51,721 nucleotides of DNA from Candidatus Delongbacteria bacterium (GTDB lineage: Bacteria; UBA4055): contig JAFGVM010000063.1 in the NCBI GenBank assembly GCA_016937995.1, forward strand, positions 1-51,721, read 5' to 3'. A program made the translations under genes and the position numbers. The notes under the pieces were generated by a model. That model was given only the letters and a program-made list of their open reading frames with translations. It was not told where the DNA came from and searched no databases. Below, piece after piece: positions 35,828 through 45,352 of the stretch (position 1 is its first letter; every line of letters begins with the position of its first letter).

Positions 35828-36153
35828 TTTTTCTTCTTTTTTTTAGGTTTCGGCTCAGGTAACTGGTTGTATGAAATTTTCAGAAGTCTAGACAACCACT
35901 CTCTGTCCTCAATTTGTTCCCCGATCAGAAAACTGTTTTTTGCACCAGGATACGGAGGAACTTCATCAGGTACCCCAATGAACTTTCTCCCGTTATCTGT
36001 GGGTTTTATGAACAAATTGTTGTCACAGATCAATCCTACGATCTTCTTGTTAATATAAATACCATATTCACCGAACATTTTTTTATAACTAATCTCATGC
36101 TCAGAATCTATCTGACCAATTACATAATCAACAAATTCCTGATCTGAAGCCAT
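35824..36153 (-). CDS. TfoX/Sxy N-terminal domain protein
   Basis: 109 residues covering only the TfoX N-terminal domain: ISYKKMFGEYGIYINKKIVGLI and NLFIKPTDNGR, then a lysine-rich tail (PKPKKKKKK). In gamma-proteobacteria TfoX/Sxy regulates competence with CRP, but single-domain versions are widespread and of unknown role. First gene of a tight operon with HutD, flavodoxin and nitroreductase. The basic tail might bind nucleic acid. Confidence 0.88.
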   Translation of the reverse strand: MASDQEFVDYVIGQIDSEHEISYKKMFGEYGIYINKKIVGLICDNNLFIKPTDNGRKFIGVPDEVPPYPGAKNSFLIGEQIEDREWLSRLLKISYNQLPEPKPKKKKKK

Positions 36154-36188
36154 ACATTTTCCCTATTCCAAAATTATTAACAATCCAA

Positions 36189-36216
36189 TGTATAGAATTT
36201 AGGTAGTATTTTGCAA
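36189..36216 (-). promoter_or_regulatory. Putative promoter of the TfoX-HutD-flavodoxin-nitroreductase operon
   Basis: Minus strand TTGCAA (36211-36216), 16 nt, TATACA (36189-36194), 36 bp upstream of the first gene, in the 113-bp divergent gap before the DUF58 gene. Confidence 0.4.
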
Positions 36217-36266
36217 TATTAAAATACATTGAAAAAATCTATTTTTTTTCGTATTTTCCAAATCCA

Positions 36267-37172
36267 ATGGAAAAAGAAAGTTATAAAAAATATTTAGATC
36301 CTACATTCATCTCAAATTATTCGAACCTGAAGCTTACAACAGATATGGTTTTAGAAGGATTTATCCTTGGGATTCATTCAAGTCCTATGAAAGGTTTCAG
36401 TGCTGAATTTTCACAGCATAAGCAATACAATCCGGGTGATCCAACAAGATTCATTGACTGGAAAATATTTGGCAAAACGGAGAAGTATTACATAAAACAA
36501 TACGAAGATGAGACAAATCTTTATGCTAATATTTTTCTGGACAAGACTCTTTCAATGTCTTACAAAGCTGAAGGTTCTAAATATTCCAAATTAGATTATG
36601 GTAAACAACTTGCTGCAGCGATCTCAGGGATATTTATAAACCAGAAAGATTCTGTGGGATACGGAACTATTGCCAATAAACTGAAAATATACATACCGCC
36701 GAAATCTTCAAGACAACAGCTAAAAACTCTATTGGTTAATATCGATAAAAATGATACTTACGATTCTGACAGAACTGTAGATTCATATGAAGAAATAAGT
36801 TTGAAACTGATAAAATCAGGAATAACGGTAATTATTTCAGATTTTTTAGAGGAACCTGATAGAATTATTTCCAACATTCTTCTTCTGAAAAAAAGAAAAC
36901 AGGATATAATTATTTTTATGATAGCCGATGATTATGAGTACAATCTTGAATTTAAAAATAACTCAACCTTCATTGATTCGGAAACGGGAGAAAAATTAGT
37001 AGTTAAACCTTCCCAGTTGAAAATAAATTACAAAGGAATTTACGATGAACTTATCCATAAATATAAAAAGACCTTTTCCGAAAACAAAATTTACTTTAAA
37101 TTTGTTACAACTAAAACCCCATTTGATATTCCTTTGAGGGAGATAGTGTTAATAAGATCGAAAAGAATGTAA
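36267..37172 (+). CDS. DUF58 domain protein
   Basis: 301 residues. [35 protein letters not shown] is the DUF58 signature region, quoted here in part by its elements [13 protein letters not shown] and YEDE, followed by [10 protein letters not shown], the start of a VWA-like fold with a metal-binding DxxxS pattern. DUF58 proteins normally pair with a MoxR ATPase next door; here the nearest MoxR genes are at 28810 and 50691. No clear ribosome site precedes the ATG. No membrane segments, so cytoplasmic. ahcY begins 20 bp downstream, an unusual partner. Confidence 0.88.
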   Translation: MEKESYKKYLDPTFISNYSNLKLTTDMVLEGFILGIHSSPMKGFSAEFSQHKQYNPGDPTRFIDWKIFGKTEKYYIKQYEDETNLYANIFLDKTLSMSYKAEGSKYSKLDYGKQLAAAISGIFINQKDSVGYGTIANKLKIYIPPKSSRQQLKTLLVNIDKNDTYDSDRTVDSYEEISLKLIKSGITVIISDFLEEPDRIISNILLLKKRKQDIIIFMIADDYEYNLEFKNNSTFIDSETGEKLVVKPSQLKINYKGIYDELIHKYKKTFSENKIYFKFVTTKTPFDIPLREIVLIRSKRM

Positions 37173-37192
37173 AATTAACTATTGGAGATATA

Positions 37193-38617
37193 ATGACAAA
37201 TTACATTAATGAGAACTTACCTTATAAAGTTAAAGATATATCTTTGGCGGATTTTGGAAGAAAGGAAATTAACATTGCAGAGCATGAAATGCCCGGACTT
37301 ATGTCTATCAGAAAGAAATTCTCTGCAACAAAACCATTAAGGGATGTAAGAATTACAGGATCGTTGCACATGACCATACAGACTGCTGTTCTTATTGAAA
37401 CACTAGTGGACCTTGGGGCAGAAGTAAGATGGGCAAGTTGTAATATATTTTCAACTCAGGACCATGCAGCTGCCGCAATTGCCGAAAGAAATATACCTGT
37501 ATTTGCATGGAAAGGTGAAACTTTGGAAGAATTCTGGTGGTGTACTGCCCAGTCTTTATCCTTTCCGGGTGGCAAAGGACCTCAGCTGATAGTTGATGAC
37601 GGTGGTGATGCAACATTGATGATCCATAAGGGTTATTATGCTGAGAAAGATCCTTCGAAGTTAGTTATTTCTGAAAATATGGCAATGGATGAGAAAGAAC
37701 TGTTAAAAGCTTTGAAGCTAATGTTAGATGAAACTCCTCAAAAATGGCATGAAGTTGTAAAAGATCTTAAAGGTGTTTCAGAAGAAACTACCACTGGTGT
37801 TCACAGATTGTATAAAATGCACGAGAATAAAGAATTACTTATACCTACGATCAATGTGAACGACTCTGTCACAAAATCTAAATTTGATAATCTTTATGGT
37901 TGTAGAGAATCTTTACCTGACGGTATTAAACGTGCTACTGATGTAATGCTTGCAGGTAAAGTGGCAGTTGTTTGCGGTTATGGTGATGTAGGAAAGGGTT
38001 CAGCCCGTTCTTTGAAAAATTATGGATCAAGGGTTATAGTTACCGAGATAGATCCTATATGTGCTTTACAGGCGGCAATGGAAGGTTACGAAGTGTCAAC
38101 AGTTGAGGATACATTGGGAGAAGGTGATATTTATGTCACAACTACCGGAAATAAAGATGTTATTACTCTTAACCATATGTTGAAGATGAAAGATCAGGCC
38201 ATAGTTTGCAATATAGGACATTTTGATAATGAGATACAGGTTGATCCACTTGAAAATTCCCCCGAATTATTAGAGAAGATAAATATAAAACCGCAAGTTG
38301 ATAAGTATAAGTTCAAGAATGGGAATGAAATATTTTTACTTGCTGAAGGAAGACTGGTAAATCTTGGTTGTGCGACCGGACATCCGTCTTTTGTCATGAG
38401 TAACTCATTTACAAATCAGGTTCTTGCTCAAATAGATCTTTGGGAAAATAATTATGAAGTAGGAGTATATAGATTATCTAAACAAGCAGATGAAGAAGTT
38501 GCTAGATTACATTTGGAAAAGATCGGTGTTAAGTTAACAAAATTATCTAAGGAACAGGCTGATTATATCGGGGTTGATCCTGAGGGTCCTTACAAACCTG
38601 ACCATTATAGATATTAA
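37193..38617 (+). CDS. ahcY: Adenosylhomocysteinase
   Basis: Hydrolyses S-adenosylhomocysteine to adenosine and homocysteine, relieving product inhibition of methyltransferases. 474 residues, the long form. [15 protein letters not shown] and [11 protein letters not shown] are substrate motifs, [13 protein letters not shown] is the NAD loop, and the canonical C-terminal KPDHYRY carries the lysine and tyrosine that reach the partner subunit. GGAG precedes the ATG. A strong terminator follows. SAM-dependent enzymes in the window include the methyltransferase at 18603. Confidence 0.98.
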   Translation: MTNYINENLPYKVKDISLADFGRKEINIAEHEMPGLMSIRKKFSATKPLRDVRITGSLHMTIQTAVLIETLVDLGAEVRWASCNIFSTQDHAAAAIAERNIPVFAWKGETLEEFWWCTAQSLSFPGGKGPQLIVDDGGDATLMIHKGYYAEKDPSKLVISENMAMDEKELLKALKLMLDETPQKWHEVVKDLKGVSEETTTGVHRLYKMHENKELLIPTINVNDSVTKSKFDNLYGCRESLPDGIKRATDVMLAGKVAVVCGYGDVGKGSARSLKNYGSRVIVTEIDPICALQAAMEGYEVSTVEDTLGEGDIYVTTTGNKDVITLNHMLKMKDQAIVCNIGHFDNEIQVDPLENSPELLEKINIKPQVDKYKFKNGNEIFLLAEGRLVNLGCATGHPSFVMSNSFTNQVLAQIDLWENNYEVGVYRLSKQADEEVARLHLEKIGVKLTKLSKEQADYIGVDPEGPYKPDHYRY

Positions 38618-38624
38618 ATGATCC

Positions 38625-38650
38625 AAAAAGTGCAGATAACTGCACTTTTT
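38625..38650. terminator. Bidirectional intrinsic terminator between ahcY and the sensor kinase
   Basis: AAAAAGTGCAG (38625-38635), loop ATAA, CTGCACTTTTT (38640-38650): a perfect 11-bp stem with A- and T-runs on both sides, placed between convergent genes. Its last base is shared with the stop codon of the kinase gene. Confidence 0.92.
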
Positions 38651-41151
38651 TATTTTAAGATATTTTTAACCTTGATTGAAAGATCGGTAATATTAAACGG
38701 CTTTTGAATAAAACCACTCCCTCCATTTTCGAGGATCTTGGTTATTTTATTTGTAACACTATAACCGCTTGAAACCAGTACTTTTACTTTCGGATCGATC
38801 TTTTTCAATTCTCTGAATATTTCTTCACCATCCATTTTCGGCATTATCATATCAAGTATAACAAGCTTGATGTTCTCATGCTCTTTTTTAAATATATCCA
38901 ATCCATCCGTACCGCTCATCGCCAAAATAGGTAAATAATTTAAACTTTTCAAAACTTCTGAAGTTGTTTCCAAAACCAATTTTTCATCATCGATTATTAA
39001 AACTTTCTGATTATCACCATAAATTAACTCCTTAGGATCAAAATCATTTTCATCCAGATCTTTTTGAGTGACAGGAAGAAAAATATCAAATATAGTTCCG
39101 ATACCTTTCGTACTGTGCAGAGTTATGATCCCGTTATGGTTTTTAACGATGCCGAATACCGAAGAAAGACCTAGACCGGTTCCTTTTTCTCTATGCTTTG
39201 TCGTAAAGAATGGATCAAACACTCTTTTCTGTGTCTCTTTGTCCATACCTATACCATTATCTTTGATCGATATCTTGATATATTCTCCTGTTGGTAGATT
39301 GTAAGGTTCAACAAAGTCAGAATTCAGAATTACATTTTTTGTTTCAACATATATCTCACCTTTGGAAACAATTGCCTGTGATGCGTTAACCATGATGTTC
39401 AAAATGATCTGATGCATCTGAGTTTTATCAGCCTCTATATTCTTTAGATCCTTATCAAGATTCTCTACAGTTGTTATATCTTTATTTGTGCGAATAAAGA
39501 ATTTCAGTACTGAATTGATTATTTCATTCATATTCAAAGATATAAGATCATACTTGCCACCTTTAGCGATACCAAGCATTTGTTTAGCTAAATTGGATGC
39601 GCTGTCTATATAATTTTCGATCTTTCCCAACTTTTCCGAGCTTTTTTCATCTTCATTGAGTTTTAATTTTAATATGGAGATATTTCCCTGAATACCCATA
39701 AGAATATTATTGAAATCATGTGCAATTCCGGCTGCGAGGTTACCCAAGGCTTCCATTTTTTCAGAATGTTGCATTTTCTCCTGAAATAATCTTTCTCTAA
39801 CTTCAGCTTTCTTATACTCATTAATGTCGGTGCCTATGATCTGAAATTCTGTAATAATACTTTCTGAATTAAATATTGCCCTGACTGTCCAATAGCACCA
39901 AAATTCGTCTATTCCTTTTTTAATCGAATGTTCAAAATTAGTTATCGGATTTTCCAGTGTTAATTTATCCACAAGTCTGACTATTTTGTTCTTATCATCC
40001 TTAAAAAACAGATCATAAATATTGTTGTTCTTAAGTTTTATTTTATCAGTCTTAAAAATATTTACTGCTGTTCTGTTAAAGAACAATATTCTGCCATCTT
40101 TATCAAATCTGCAAATTATTGATGTAATATCTTTTATGATGGCTCTGCAAAGCCTTCTGCTTTCTCTGAGAGATTTTTCTGTTAACTTTCTTTGTTCCCG
40201 GTCATGGATCAAATTATTGTAAGAAGTTATTTTATTTATAGTGTAAAATATCCCTGCTATCAACAGAATTACGATCAATACAGCTTTATAGATAAACTCA
40301 TGCATTTCAGCAATTATTGAACCCTCGTCAATAGAATAAAATATTTTCCAGTAGTTTCCGTATGGCAAATTAAGCTTTATATGAAATCCTATCTTTTTCT
40401 TTGAATCTATCTTGTATTCAATATCCCCTTCATCTTCAGACAGAACTCTTTTTACAACATCAGAAAAATCATCATTTCTCATATTTATTTCATACATACT
40501 ATTTCCATTCTCGGAAATATAATTACTGTTCAGGATTATACCTTTAGCACTTACAACCCGTCTCTCAACTTCACGTTTTTGCAATAATATTTTATCCACA
40601 TACTTATTCAACAGTTCATCAAAGGAAATTAAATACGCGATCGAACCGTTATATTTATCATCAACAAATATTGGATAGTGGATAACTATCGATCTATAAC
40701 CCTGAACTGCATCAAAGACGTCACTTATAACTGGTTCATGAGTGGACAATATTTTTTTCATATGGTCCTGATAGGCGATATTGACACCTAATGCTTTTTC
40801 ATTGTAAGGATAGGTGTATATTATGTTCGCATTGGAATCTGTTCTTGTGATCGCTCTGACAAAACCACCATTTACTTCTATATACATCTTGCTTAACCAG
40901 TCAAGGTCCCCTACCTGTTTAAAATATTTGATAGATTTTCTTTCAGACTTCATCTGGAGATCTTTAGCTATCATATCAAGCTGGGTTTCTATTCCGACAG
41001 AAGTTTGATATGCCAGCATTTTATATTCAGCAAGTTCCTGCTCTATTGACTTATTCTTCATGTCAGTATAGTGTGAATAGAAAACATATGAAAAAGAGAT
41101 CACGAACAATATTGCAATTATTACAGATATACTTACCCTTTTATCACTCAT
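38650..41151 (-). CDS. Hybrid sensor histidine kinase (Cache-PAS-HisKA-HATPase-REC)
   Basis: 833 residues. Membrane segment near 8-26, a periplasmic Cache-type sensor region (about 30-280, with YPYNEKALGVNIAYQDHMK and VIHYPIFVDDKYNGSIAYL), a second membrane segment near 285-305, a PAS domain (330-450), the phospho-histidine box AGIAHDFNNILMG, the ATPase boxes DNGIGMD and GTGLGLSSVFGIV, and a receiver domain in the last 120 residues with LVILDMIMPKMDG. Cache domains usually sense small organic ligands outside the cell. No output regulator is adjacent. It diverges from the barrel gene at 41303. Confidence 0.94.
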   Translation of the reverse strand: MSDKRVSISVIIAILFVISFSYVFYSHYTDMKNKSIEQELAEYKMLAYQTSVGIETQLDMIAKDLQMKSERKSIKYFKQVGDLDWLSKMYIEVNGGFVRAITRTDSNANIIYTYPYNEKALGVNIAYQDHMKKILSTHEPVISDVFDAVQGYRSIVIHYPIFVDDKYNGSIAYLISFDELLNKYVDKILLQKREVERRVVSAKGIILNSNYISENGNSMYEINMRNDDFSDVVKRVLSEDEGDIEYKIDSKKKIGFHIKLNLPYGNYWKIFYSIDEGSIIAEMHEFIYKAVLIVILLIAGIFYTINKITSYNNLIHDREQRKLTEKSLRESRRLCRAIIKDITSIICRFDKDGRILFFNRTAVNIFKTDKIKLKNNNIYDLFFKDDKNKIVRLVDKLTLENPITNFEHSIKKGIDEFWCYWTVRAIFNSESIITEFQIIGTDINEYKKAEVRERLFQEKMQHSEKMEALGNLAAGIAHDFNNILMGIQGNISILKLKLNEDEKSSEKLGKIENYIDSASNLAKQMLGIAKGGKYDLISLNMNEIINSVLKFFIRTNKDITTVENLDKDLKNIEADKTQMHQIILNIMVNASQAIVSKGEIYVETKNVILNSDFVEPYNLPTGEYIKISIKDNGIGMDKETQKRVFDPFFTTKHREKGTGLGLSSVFGIVKNHNGIITLHSTKGIGTIFDIFLPVTQKDLDENDFDPKELIYGDNQKVLIIDDEKLVLETTSEVLKSLNYLPILAMSGTDGLDIFKKEHENIKLVILDMIMPKMDGEEIFRELKKIDPKVKVLVSSGYSVTNKITKILENGGSGFIQKPFNITDLSIKVKNILK

Positions 41152-41189
41152 AGAATTTTTCTCGTTAAATATTCCCCCTACATGTCAAT

Positions 41190-41218
41190 AATATATAGTT
41201 TAAAGATTGTAAAAACAA
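41190..41218 (-). promoter_or_regulatory. Putative promoter of the hybrid kinase gene
   Basis: Minus strand TTGTTT (41213-41218), 17 nt, TATATT (41190-41195), 39 bp upstream of the kinase ATG. It overlaps the divergent promoter at 41207-41236. Confidence 0.45.
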
Positions 41219-41236
41219 TATGCGAATTATTATAAT
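41207..41236 (+). promoter_or_regulatory. Putative promoter of the outer-membrane barrel gene
   Basis: TTGTAA (41207-41212), 18 nt, TATAAT (41231-41236), a perfect -10. The two divergent -35 elements overlap within 41207-41218, so polymerase could serve only one direction at a time. Confidence 0.45.
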
Positions 41237-41302
41237 TTGATTTTATCCGGATTTTAGCTTAAATTATCTATTCACTTAAATAATTATCTCCCGGAATAGA
41301 AC

Positions 41303-42364
41303 ATGATAAAGTATTTTTTGATCTTTTTTCTTCTCACTTTTTCTGCTGGATCATTACTTTACTCAGAGGATCAAAAAATATCTAAAAAAAATAATAAGAC
41401 TGAATATTTGGTCCTACCGTTCGGGTATTATAATCCAACCACCAATTTTGGCTTTGGACTATATTCAATTTTTTTATTTAAAGAAAACTCCAACAGTGAA
41501 AGATCTAGATTGAGAACTGAAATCTCCTACACGCTAAATGATCAGATAATTTTTAGGTATAAATCTTTTTTCTATTTGCAGAATTCCAGACTTTTAATGA
41601 AAGCAAATGTGAAAAAATTCATTTCCAACTATTATGGATTGTCGAACAATTCTGACAATGACAAAGAATCTTATTCCTACTTCAGTACGGATTTTATTCT
41701 TGACTTTAACCGGGATTTACATAAACATTTTTCCTACTCACTTCTATATGACCTTGATCTGTTTCATATAACTAAGTACGATGAAGGAGGAATGCTGGAA
41801 TATGACGGTTTCAATTATGATAAGATAAAATTTAATAATTGCCTAGGGTTTGGTTTTAATTATGAAAATGTCTCAAATAAATTCTTCCGGAACGGAATTT
41901 CTGCTGATATACAATATTTAACATCTTCAAGGATAATCGGCAGTGATAATAATTTTTCTGTATTTAACACTGATGTTAAGTATTTCCTTGCATATAAACA
42001 GAGCTCCATAAATCTTCAATCAGCCTCGAGATTCACCTTTGGAAATGTGCCTTTTACCAAATTATCATCTCTGGGAGGTACTGATAATTTAAGAGGTTAT
42101 CCAGATAAAAGATTTACTGACATGAATATGATATTATTTCAGAGCGAATTCGATTTCAGGATCTATAAAAAAGTATCCGGTTCATTATTCTATTCATTCG
42201 GAGATGTTTTTGATCCTTTCTCAGACTTAAGATTCAATAAATTGAAACAGGGTTACGGTATTGGTTTACTTTATGATCTTTTAGGTACAGCTATCAGAGT
42301 TGATGTAGCCACATCCCCTGAAAATGATATCCAGATCATAGCTACCGGAAATAGAGCTTTTTAA
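41303..42364 (+). CDS. Omp85-type outer-membrane barrel without POTRA domains
   Basis: 353 residues with a signal peptide (MIKYFLIFFLLTFSAGSLLY). The remainder is a series of amphipathic strands with the bacterial-surface-antigen signature GGTDNLRGYPDKRF (the RGY/RGF loop motif of Omp85 barrels near residue 265), FGDVF, and a last strand ending in aromatic Phe (GNRAF). The 40 residues between signal and barrel are too few for a POTRA domain, so it is unlikely to be BamA or TamA; it resembles short patatin-less or lipid-transport barrels. Exact role unknown. Confidence 0.85.
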   Translation: MIKYFLIFFLLTFSAGSLLYSEDQKISKKNNKTEYLVLPFGYYNPTTNFGFGLYSIFLFKENSNSERSRLRTEISYTLNDQIIFRYKSFFYLQNSRLLMKANVKKFISNYYGLSNNSDNDKESYSYFSTDFILDFNRDLHKHFSYSLLYDLDLFHITKYDEGGMLEYDGFNYDKIKFNNCLGFGFNYENVSNKFFRNGISADIQYLTSSRIIGSDNNFSVFNTDVKYFLAYKQSSINLQSASRFTFGNVPFTKLSSLGGTDNLRGYPDKRFTDMNMILFQSEFDFRIYKKVSGSLFYSFGDVFDPFSDLRFNKLKQGYGIGLLYDLLGTAIRVDVATSPENDIQIIATGNRAF

Positions 42365-42372
42365 AATAAAAT

Positions 42373-42391
42373 AACCCCGTCGAACGGAGTT
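42373..42391 (-). terminator. Intrinsic terminator of the kinase-pepP-acc-oadA operon
   Basis: On the minus strand AACTCCGT-TCG-ACGGGGTT forms an 8-bp stem with one G-U pair, followed by ATTTTATTTT. It lies 28 bp after the oadA stop. On the plus strand the same stem has a C-A mismatch and no T-tract, so it is mainly for the minus strand. Confidence 0.8.
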
Positions 42392-42418
42392 ACATCAAAA
42401 GATTACATTACATATCAA

Positions 42419-44386
42419 TTATTTCTTATAAGCTATCAATGGCTGATCTTTTACCACACTGTCACCATCTTTACAAAGTACTGCAGTGATCTCACAATCA
42501 AATGGTGCTTCAATACCATTGAACAGTTTCATAGCTTCCACAATACATATTTTTTGCCCTGCAGTCACCTTATCACCCGTTTTGACCAGCTCAGGTTTTC
42601 CAGGACCGTCCGCTATGTAAAAAGTCCCGACCAAAGGTGAATTAATTGTATTGGTATGTTCACTTTTTTCAACAATATTTTCTTCAATGATATCTTCTTC
42701 AACAATAGTTTCTTCAGGAGTTTGAGGAGTTTCAACTTTTTTTGCAGCTTGAGGAACGACAATACCATCAGCTCCTATAGATATTGCAAAATCCCCTTTG
42801 GAAATTGTTAAACCGTCAGCATTCATCCCTGCCGCTGCACTGATTATTGAACTGAGTCCTTTATAATCATCTTTATGTAGTAATTTAGCAGGTTTCTTTT
42901 TTTCAGATTCATTTTTTTTAATTTCTTTAACCACATGCTTGTCAGATCTTTCAATTTCCTGCAATTCAATATCGGCTGGTACTGGATCACGTTCATCTTC
43001 AGGTTGAGAACGCCATTTAAAATATGCCATAGCAGTTTCAGGGAAAATACAATAGGAAATAATATCTTCCTCGCCGTGAATTAATTCAGGGTCCAGTTCA
43101 TCAGCTATCGTTGGAAGCATGGGCTTTATATCATCTGCAGGACGATGATCGATCGGTTTCTCTTTTCCCAATATCATTTTTACAAATTTGTTATCTAAAG
43201 GAACAGGTGACCGACCGTACTTACCACGAACATAATCCTTTACTTCGTTAGGAACTATTTTATATCTTTCCCCGGATAATACGTTCATAACTGCTTGTGT
43301 TCCTACTATCTGGCTTGTAGGTGTAACTAAGGGACAATATCCCAGATCAGCTCTGACCTTTATAACCTCGTCTAAAACAGCAGGTAATTTATGGAGTGAA
43401 TTCTGAATTTCCAATTGGGATTTAAAATTAGATATCATCCCTCCTGGTATTTGATGTATCAAAATCCCAGGATCAACCGTTTCAATTGCCTGGGCATTTT
43501 TCATAATTCTTTTTGGTTTTAGATCCTCGAAATATTTTGCTACCTTTAACAAAGCATCGAAATCGAGATTTGCTGAATAGCTGGTCTCATTAAATATAGC
43601 TGCCAAAGTTTCAACAGGTGGTTGAGCATTTATTCCGGCCATAGATGATATAGCACAATCGATAGCTCCCGCTCCTGCTCTAACACCTTCCACGTAAGCA
43701 GGTATGGCCATTCCGCTTGTACCGTGACAATGAAGTTGGATCGGGATTCCAATTTCTTTATTCAACGCGGTAACTAATTTTTCAGCTGTTAAAGGTGATA
43801 ATATTCCTGCCATATCCTTAATACAAATTGAATCTATTCCCAGGTCCATCTGGTCTTTTGCATCTTTAACATATTTTTCAATAGTATGAACAGGAGAGAT
43901 CGTATATGCGAGGGTTCCCTGTGCATGTCCACCGTATTTTTTAACTGCTTTTATTGCAGCTTCAAGGTTTCTTACATCGTTCAAAGCATCAAATATTCTG
44001 AAAATATCAATTCCATTTTTACAGGCGAGTTCTACAAATTTATCCACGACATCATCAGAATAATTCTTATAACCCACTATATTCTGTCCCCTAAGCAACA
44101 TTTGTAAGGGTGTGTTTTTTGCGTGTTTTTTAATTTCTCTTAATCTCTCCCATGGGTTTTCTCTTAGGAACCTCAGACATACATCAAAAGTAGCTCCACC
44201 CCACATTTCAAGAGAATAATACCCGACATTATCTATAACATCGATAATATCCAGCATATCTTTTGTTCTCATCCTGGTAGCCCAAATGGACTGATGTGCA
44301 TCTCTAAGTGTTGTATCAGTTATTCTTAGAGGAATATCATGCAGTGAATTTGTTTTACTTTTTTCAGTTTTAGATCTTATAGTCAT
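42419..44386 (-). CDS. oadA: OadA-type carboxyltransferase fused to AccB-type biotin carrier domain
   Basis: 655 residues from ATG 44386, after AAGGTGA; the frame extends ten codons into accA. Residues about 15-300 are the HMG-lyase-like carboxyltransferase barrel (LRITDTTLRDAHQS, RIFDALND, QLHCHGTSG), then the PYC/OADA conserved domain to about 500, a Pro/Glu linker, and a biotin domain (585-655) with biotinyl Lys620 in CIVEAMKLFN. The reaction is pyruvate carboxylation or oxaloacetate decarboxylation. The biotin domain begins SPLVGTFY and matches acetyl-CoA carboxylase BCCP rather than the usual OadA carrier. It follows accD and accA in one operon; no accB, accC, oadB or oadG is in view. 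Confidence 0.92.
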   Translation of the reverse strand: MTIRSKTEKSKTNSLHDIPLRITDTTLRDAHQSIWATRMRTKDMLDIIDVIDNVGYYSLEMWGGATFDVCLRFLRENPWERLREIKKHAKNTPLQMLLRGQNIVGYKNYSDDVVDKFVELACKNGIDIFRIFDALNDVRNLEAAIKAVKKYGGHAQGTLAYTISPVHTIEKYVKDAKDQMDLGIDSICIKDMAGILSPLTAEKLVTALNKEIGIPIQLHCHGTSGMAIPAYVEGVRAGAGAIDCAISSMAGINAQPPVETLAAIFNETSYSANLDFDALLKVAKYFEDLKPKRIMKNAQAIETVDPGILIHQIPGGMISNFKSQLEIQNSLHKLPAVLDEVIKVRADLGYCPLVTPTSQIVGTQAVMNVLSGERYKIVPNEVKDYVRGKYGRSPVPLDNKFVKMILGKEKPIDHRPADDIKPMLPTIADELDPELIHGEEDIISYCIFPETAMAYFKWRSQPEDERDPVPADIELQEIERSDKHVVKEIKKNESEKKKPAKLLHKDDYKGLSSIISAAAGMNADGLTISKGDFAISIGADGIVVPQAAKKVETPQTPEETIVEEDIIEENIVEKSEHTNTINSPLVGTFYIADGPGKPELVKTGDKVTAGQKICIVEAMKLFNGIEAPFDCEITAVLCKDGDSVVKDQPLIAYKK

Positions 44387-44396
44387 TTTAGTCACC

Positions 44397-45341
44397 TTAT
44401 TTGTTGAAAACACCAATTTTGGAATATTTTTCGAATCTTTGTTTGATTATCTTTGATTCAGAGTAACCTTTGTACTTTTTTAAATACTTTATCAGAATTT
44501 TTTGTACTGATCGGGAAATCGCTGCATAATCGTTATGAGCACCACCTGTAGGTTCTTCAATTATTTCGTCAACAATTCCAAGTTCTTTTAATGGACCTGC
44601 TGTTATCTTCAATGCTTCAGCAGCTTTTTCGGCCATTGCGCCGTCTCGCCAGATTATTGAAGCACAACCTTCAGGAGAGATCACTGAATAGATGGAATGT
44701 GAAAGCATCAGTATTGAATCCCCGACCCCGATACCCAGTGCTCCACCGCTTCCACCTTCTCCAGAAACAACACAGATAATAGGAACTTTTATCTGGGCCA
44801 TCTCTACAAGGTTTCTGGCTATAGCTTCAGCCTGACCTCTTTCTTCTGCTTCCAATCCGGGAAAAGCTCCGGGAGTGTCGATAAAACTTATGATCGGTAC
44901 GTTATATTTTTCAGCCAGTTTCATTAACCTCAGCGCTTTTCTATAGCCTTCAGGTTTTGCCATTCCGAAATTACGTTCAACATTCTCGGATACATTTTTA
45001 CCCTTATTATGACCGATCAACATTACTGGAGCTCCATCAATCCTTGCAAATCCACCTATTAATCCTCGGTCATCCGCGAATCGACGGTCTCCGTGAAGTT
45101 CTATAAAATCGGTGAAGACCAATGTAATATAATCAGCGAAAACCGGTCTTTGATGATGTCTGGCGATCTGAACTGTTTCCCAAGGTGTGAGATTTGAAAA
45201 TTCAATCTCTTTTCTCGAATCTATCATTTTTTCTAGTTTTGATATTTGATCAGAAAACTCTTCATCCTGTGCTTCGGTCATATTTCTTAATTTTTCCAGC
45301 ATCTTTTCCATTTCAGATACTGAGGTCTCTTTTTTTGGCAT
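44397..45341 (-). CDS. accA: Acetyl-CoA carboxylase carboxyltransferase subunit alpha
   Basis: 314 residues. With AccD it transfers CO2 from carboxybiotin to acetyl-CoA, starting fatty-acid synthesis. ELHGDRRFADDRGLIGG, FGMAKPEGYRKALRLM, FIDTPGAFPGLEAEERGQAEAIARN in its elements DTPGAFPG and EERGQ, and SGEGGSGGALGIGVGD give the crotonase-fold oxyanion loops. It starts 11 bp after accD and ends 10 bp before oadA. Confidence 0.97.
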   Translation of the reverse strand: MPKKETSVSEMEKMLEKLRNMTEAQDEEFSDQISKLEKMIDSRKEIEFSNLTPWETVQIARHHQRPVFADYITLVFTDFIELHGDRRFADDRGLIGGFARIDGAPVMLIGHNKGKNVSENVERNFGMAKPEGYRKALRLMKLAEKYNVPIISFIDTPGAFPGLEAEERGQAEAIARNLVEMAQIKVPIICVVSGEGGSGGALGIGVGDSILMLSHSIYSVISPEGCASIIWRDGAMAEKAAEALKITAGPLKELGIVDEIIEEPTGGAHNDYAAISRSVQKILIKYLKKYKGYSESKIIKQRFEKYSKIGVFNK

Positions 45342-45352
45342 TTACTTCCTCT

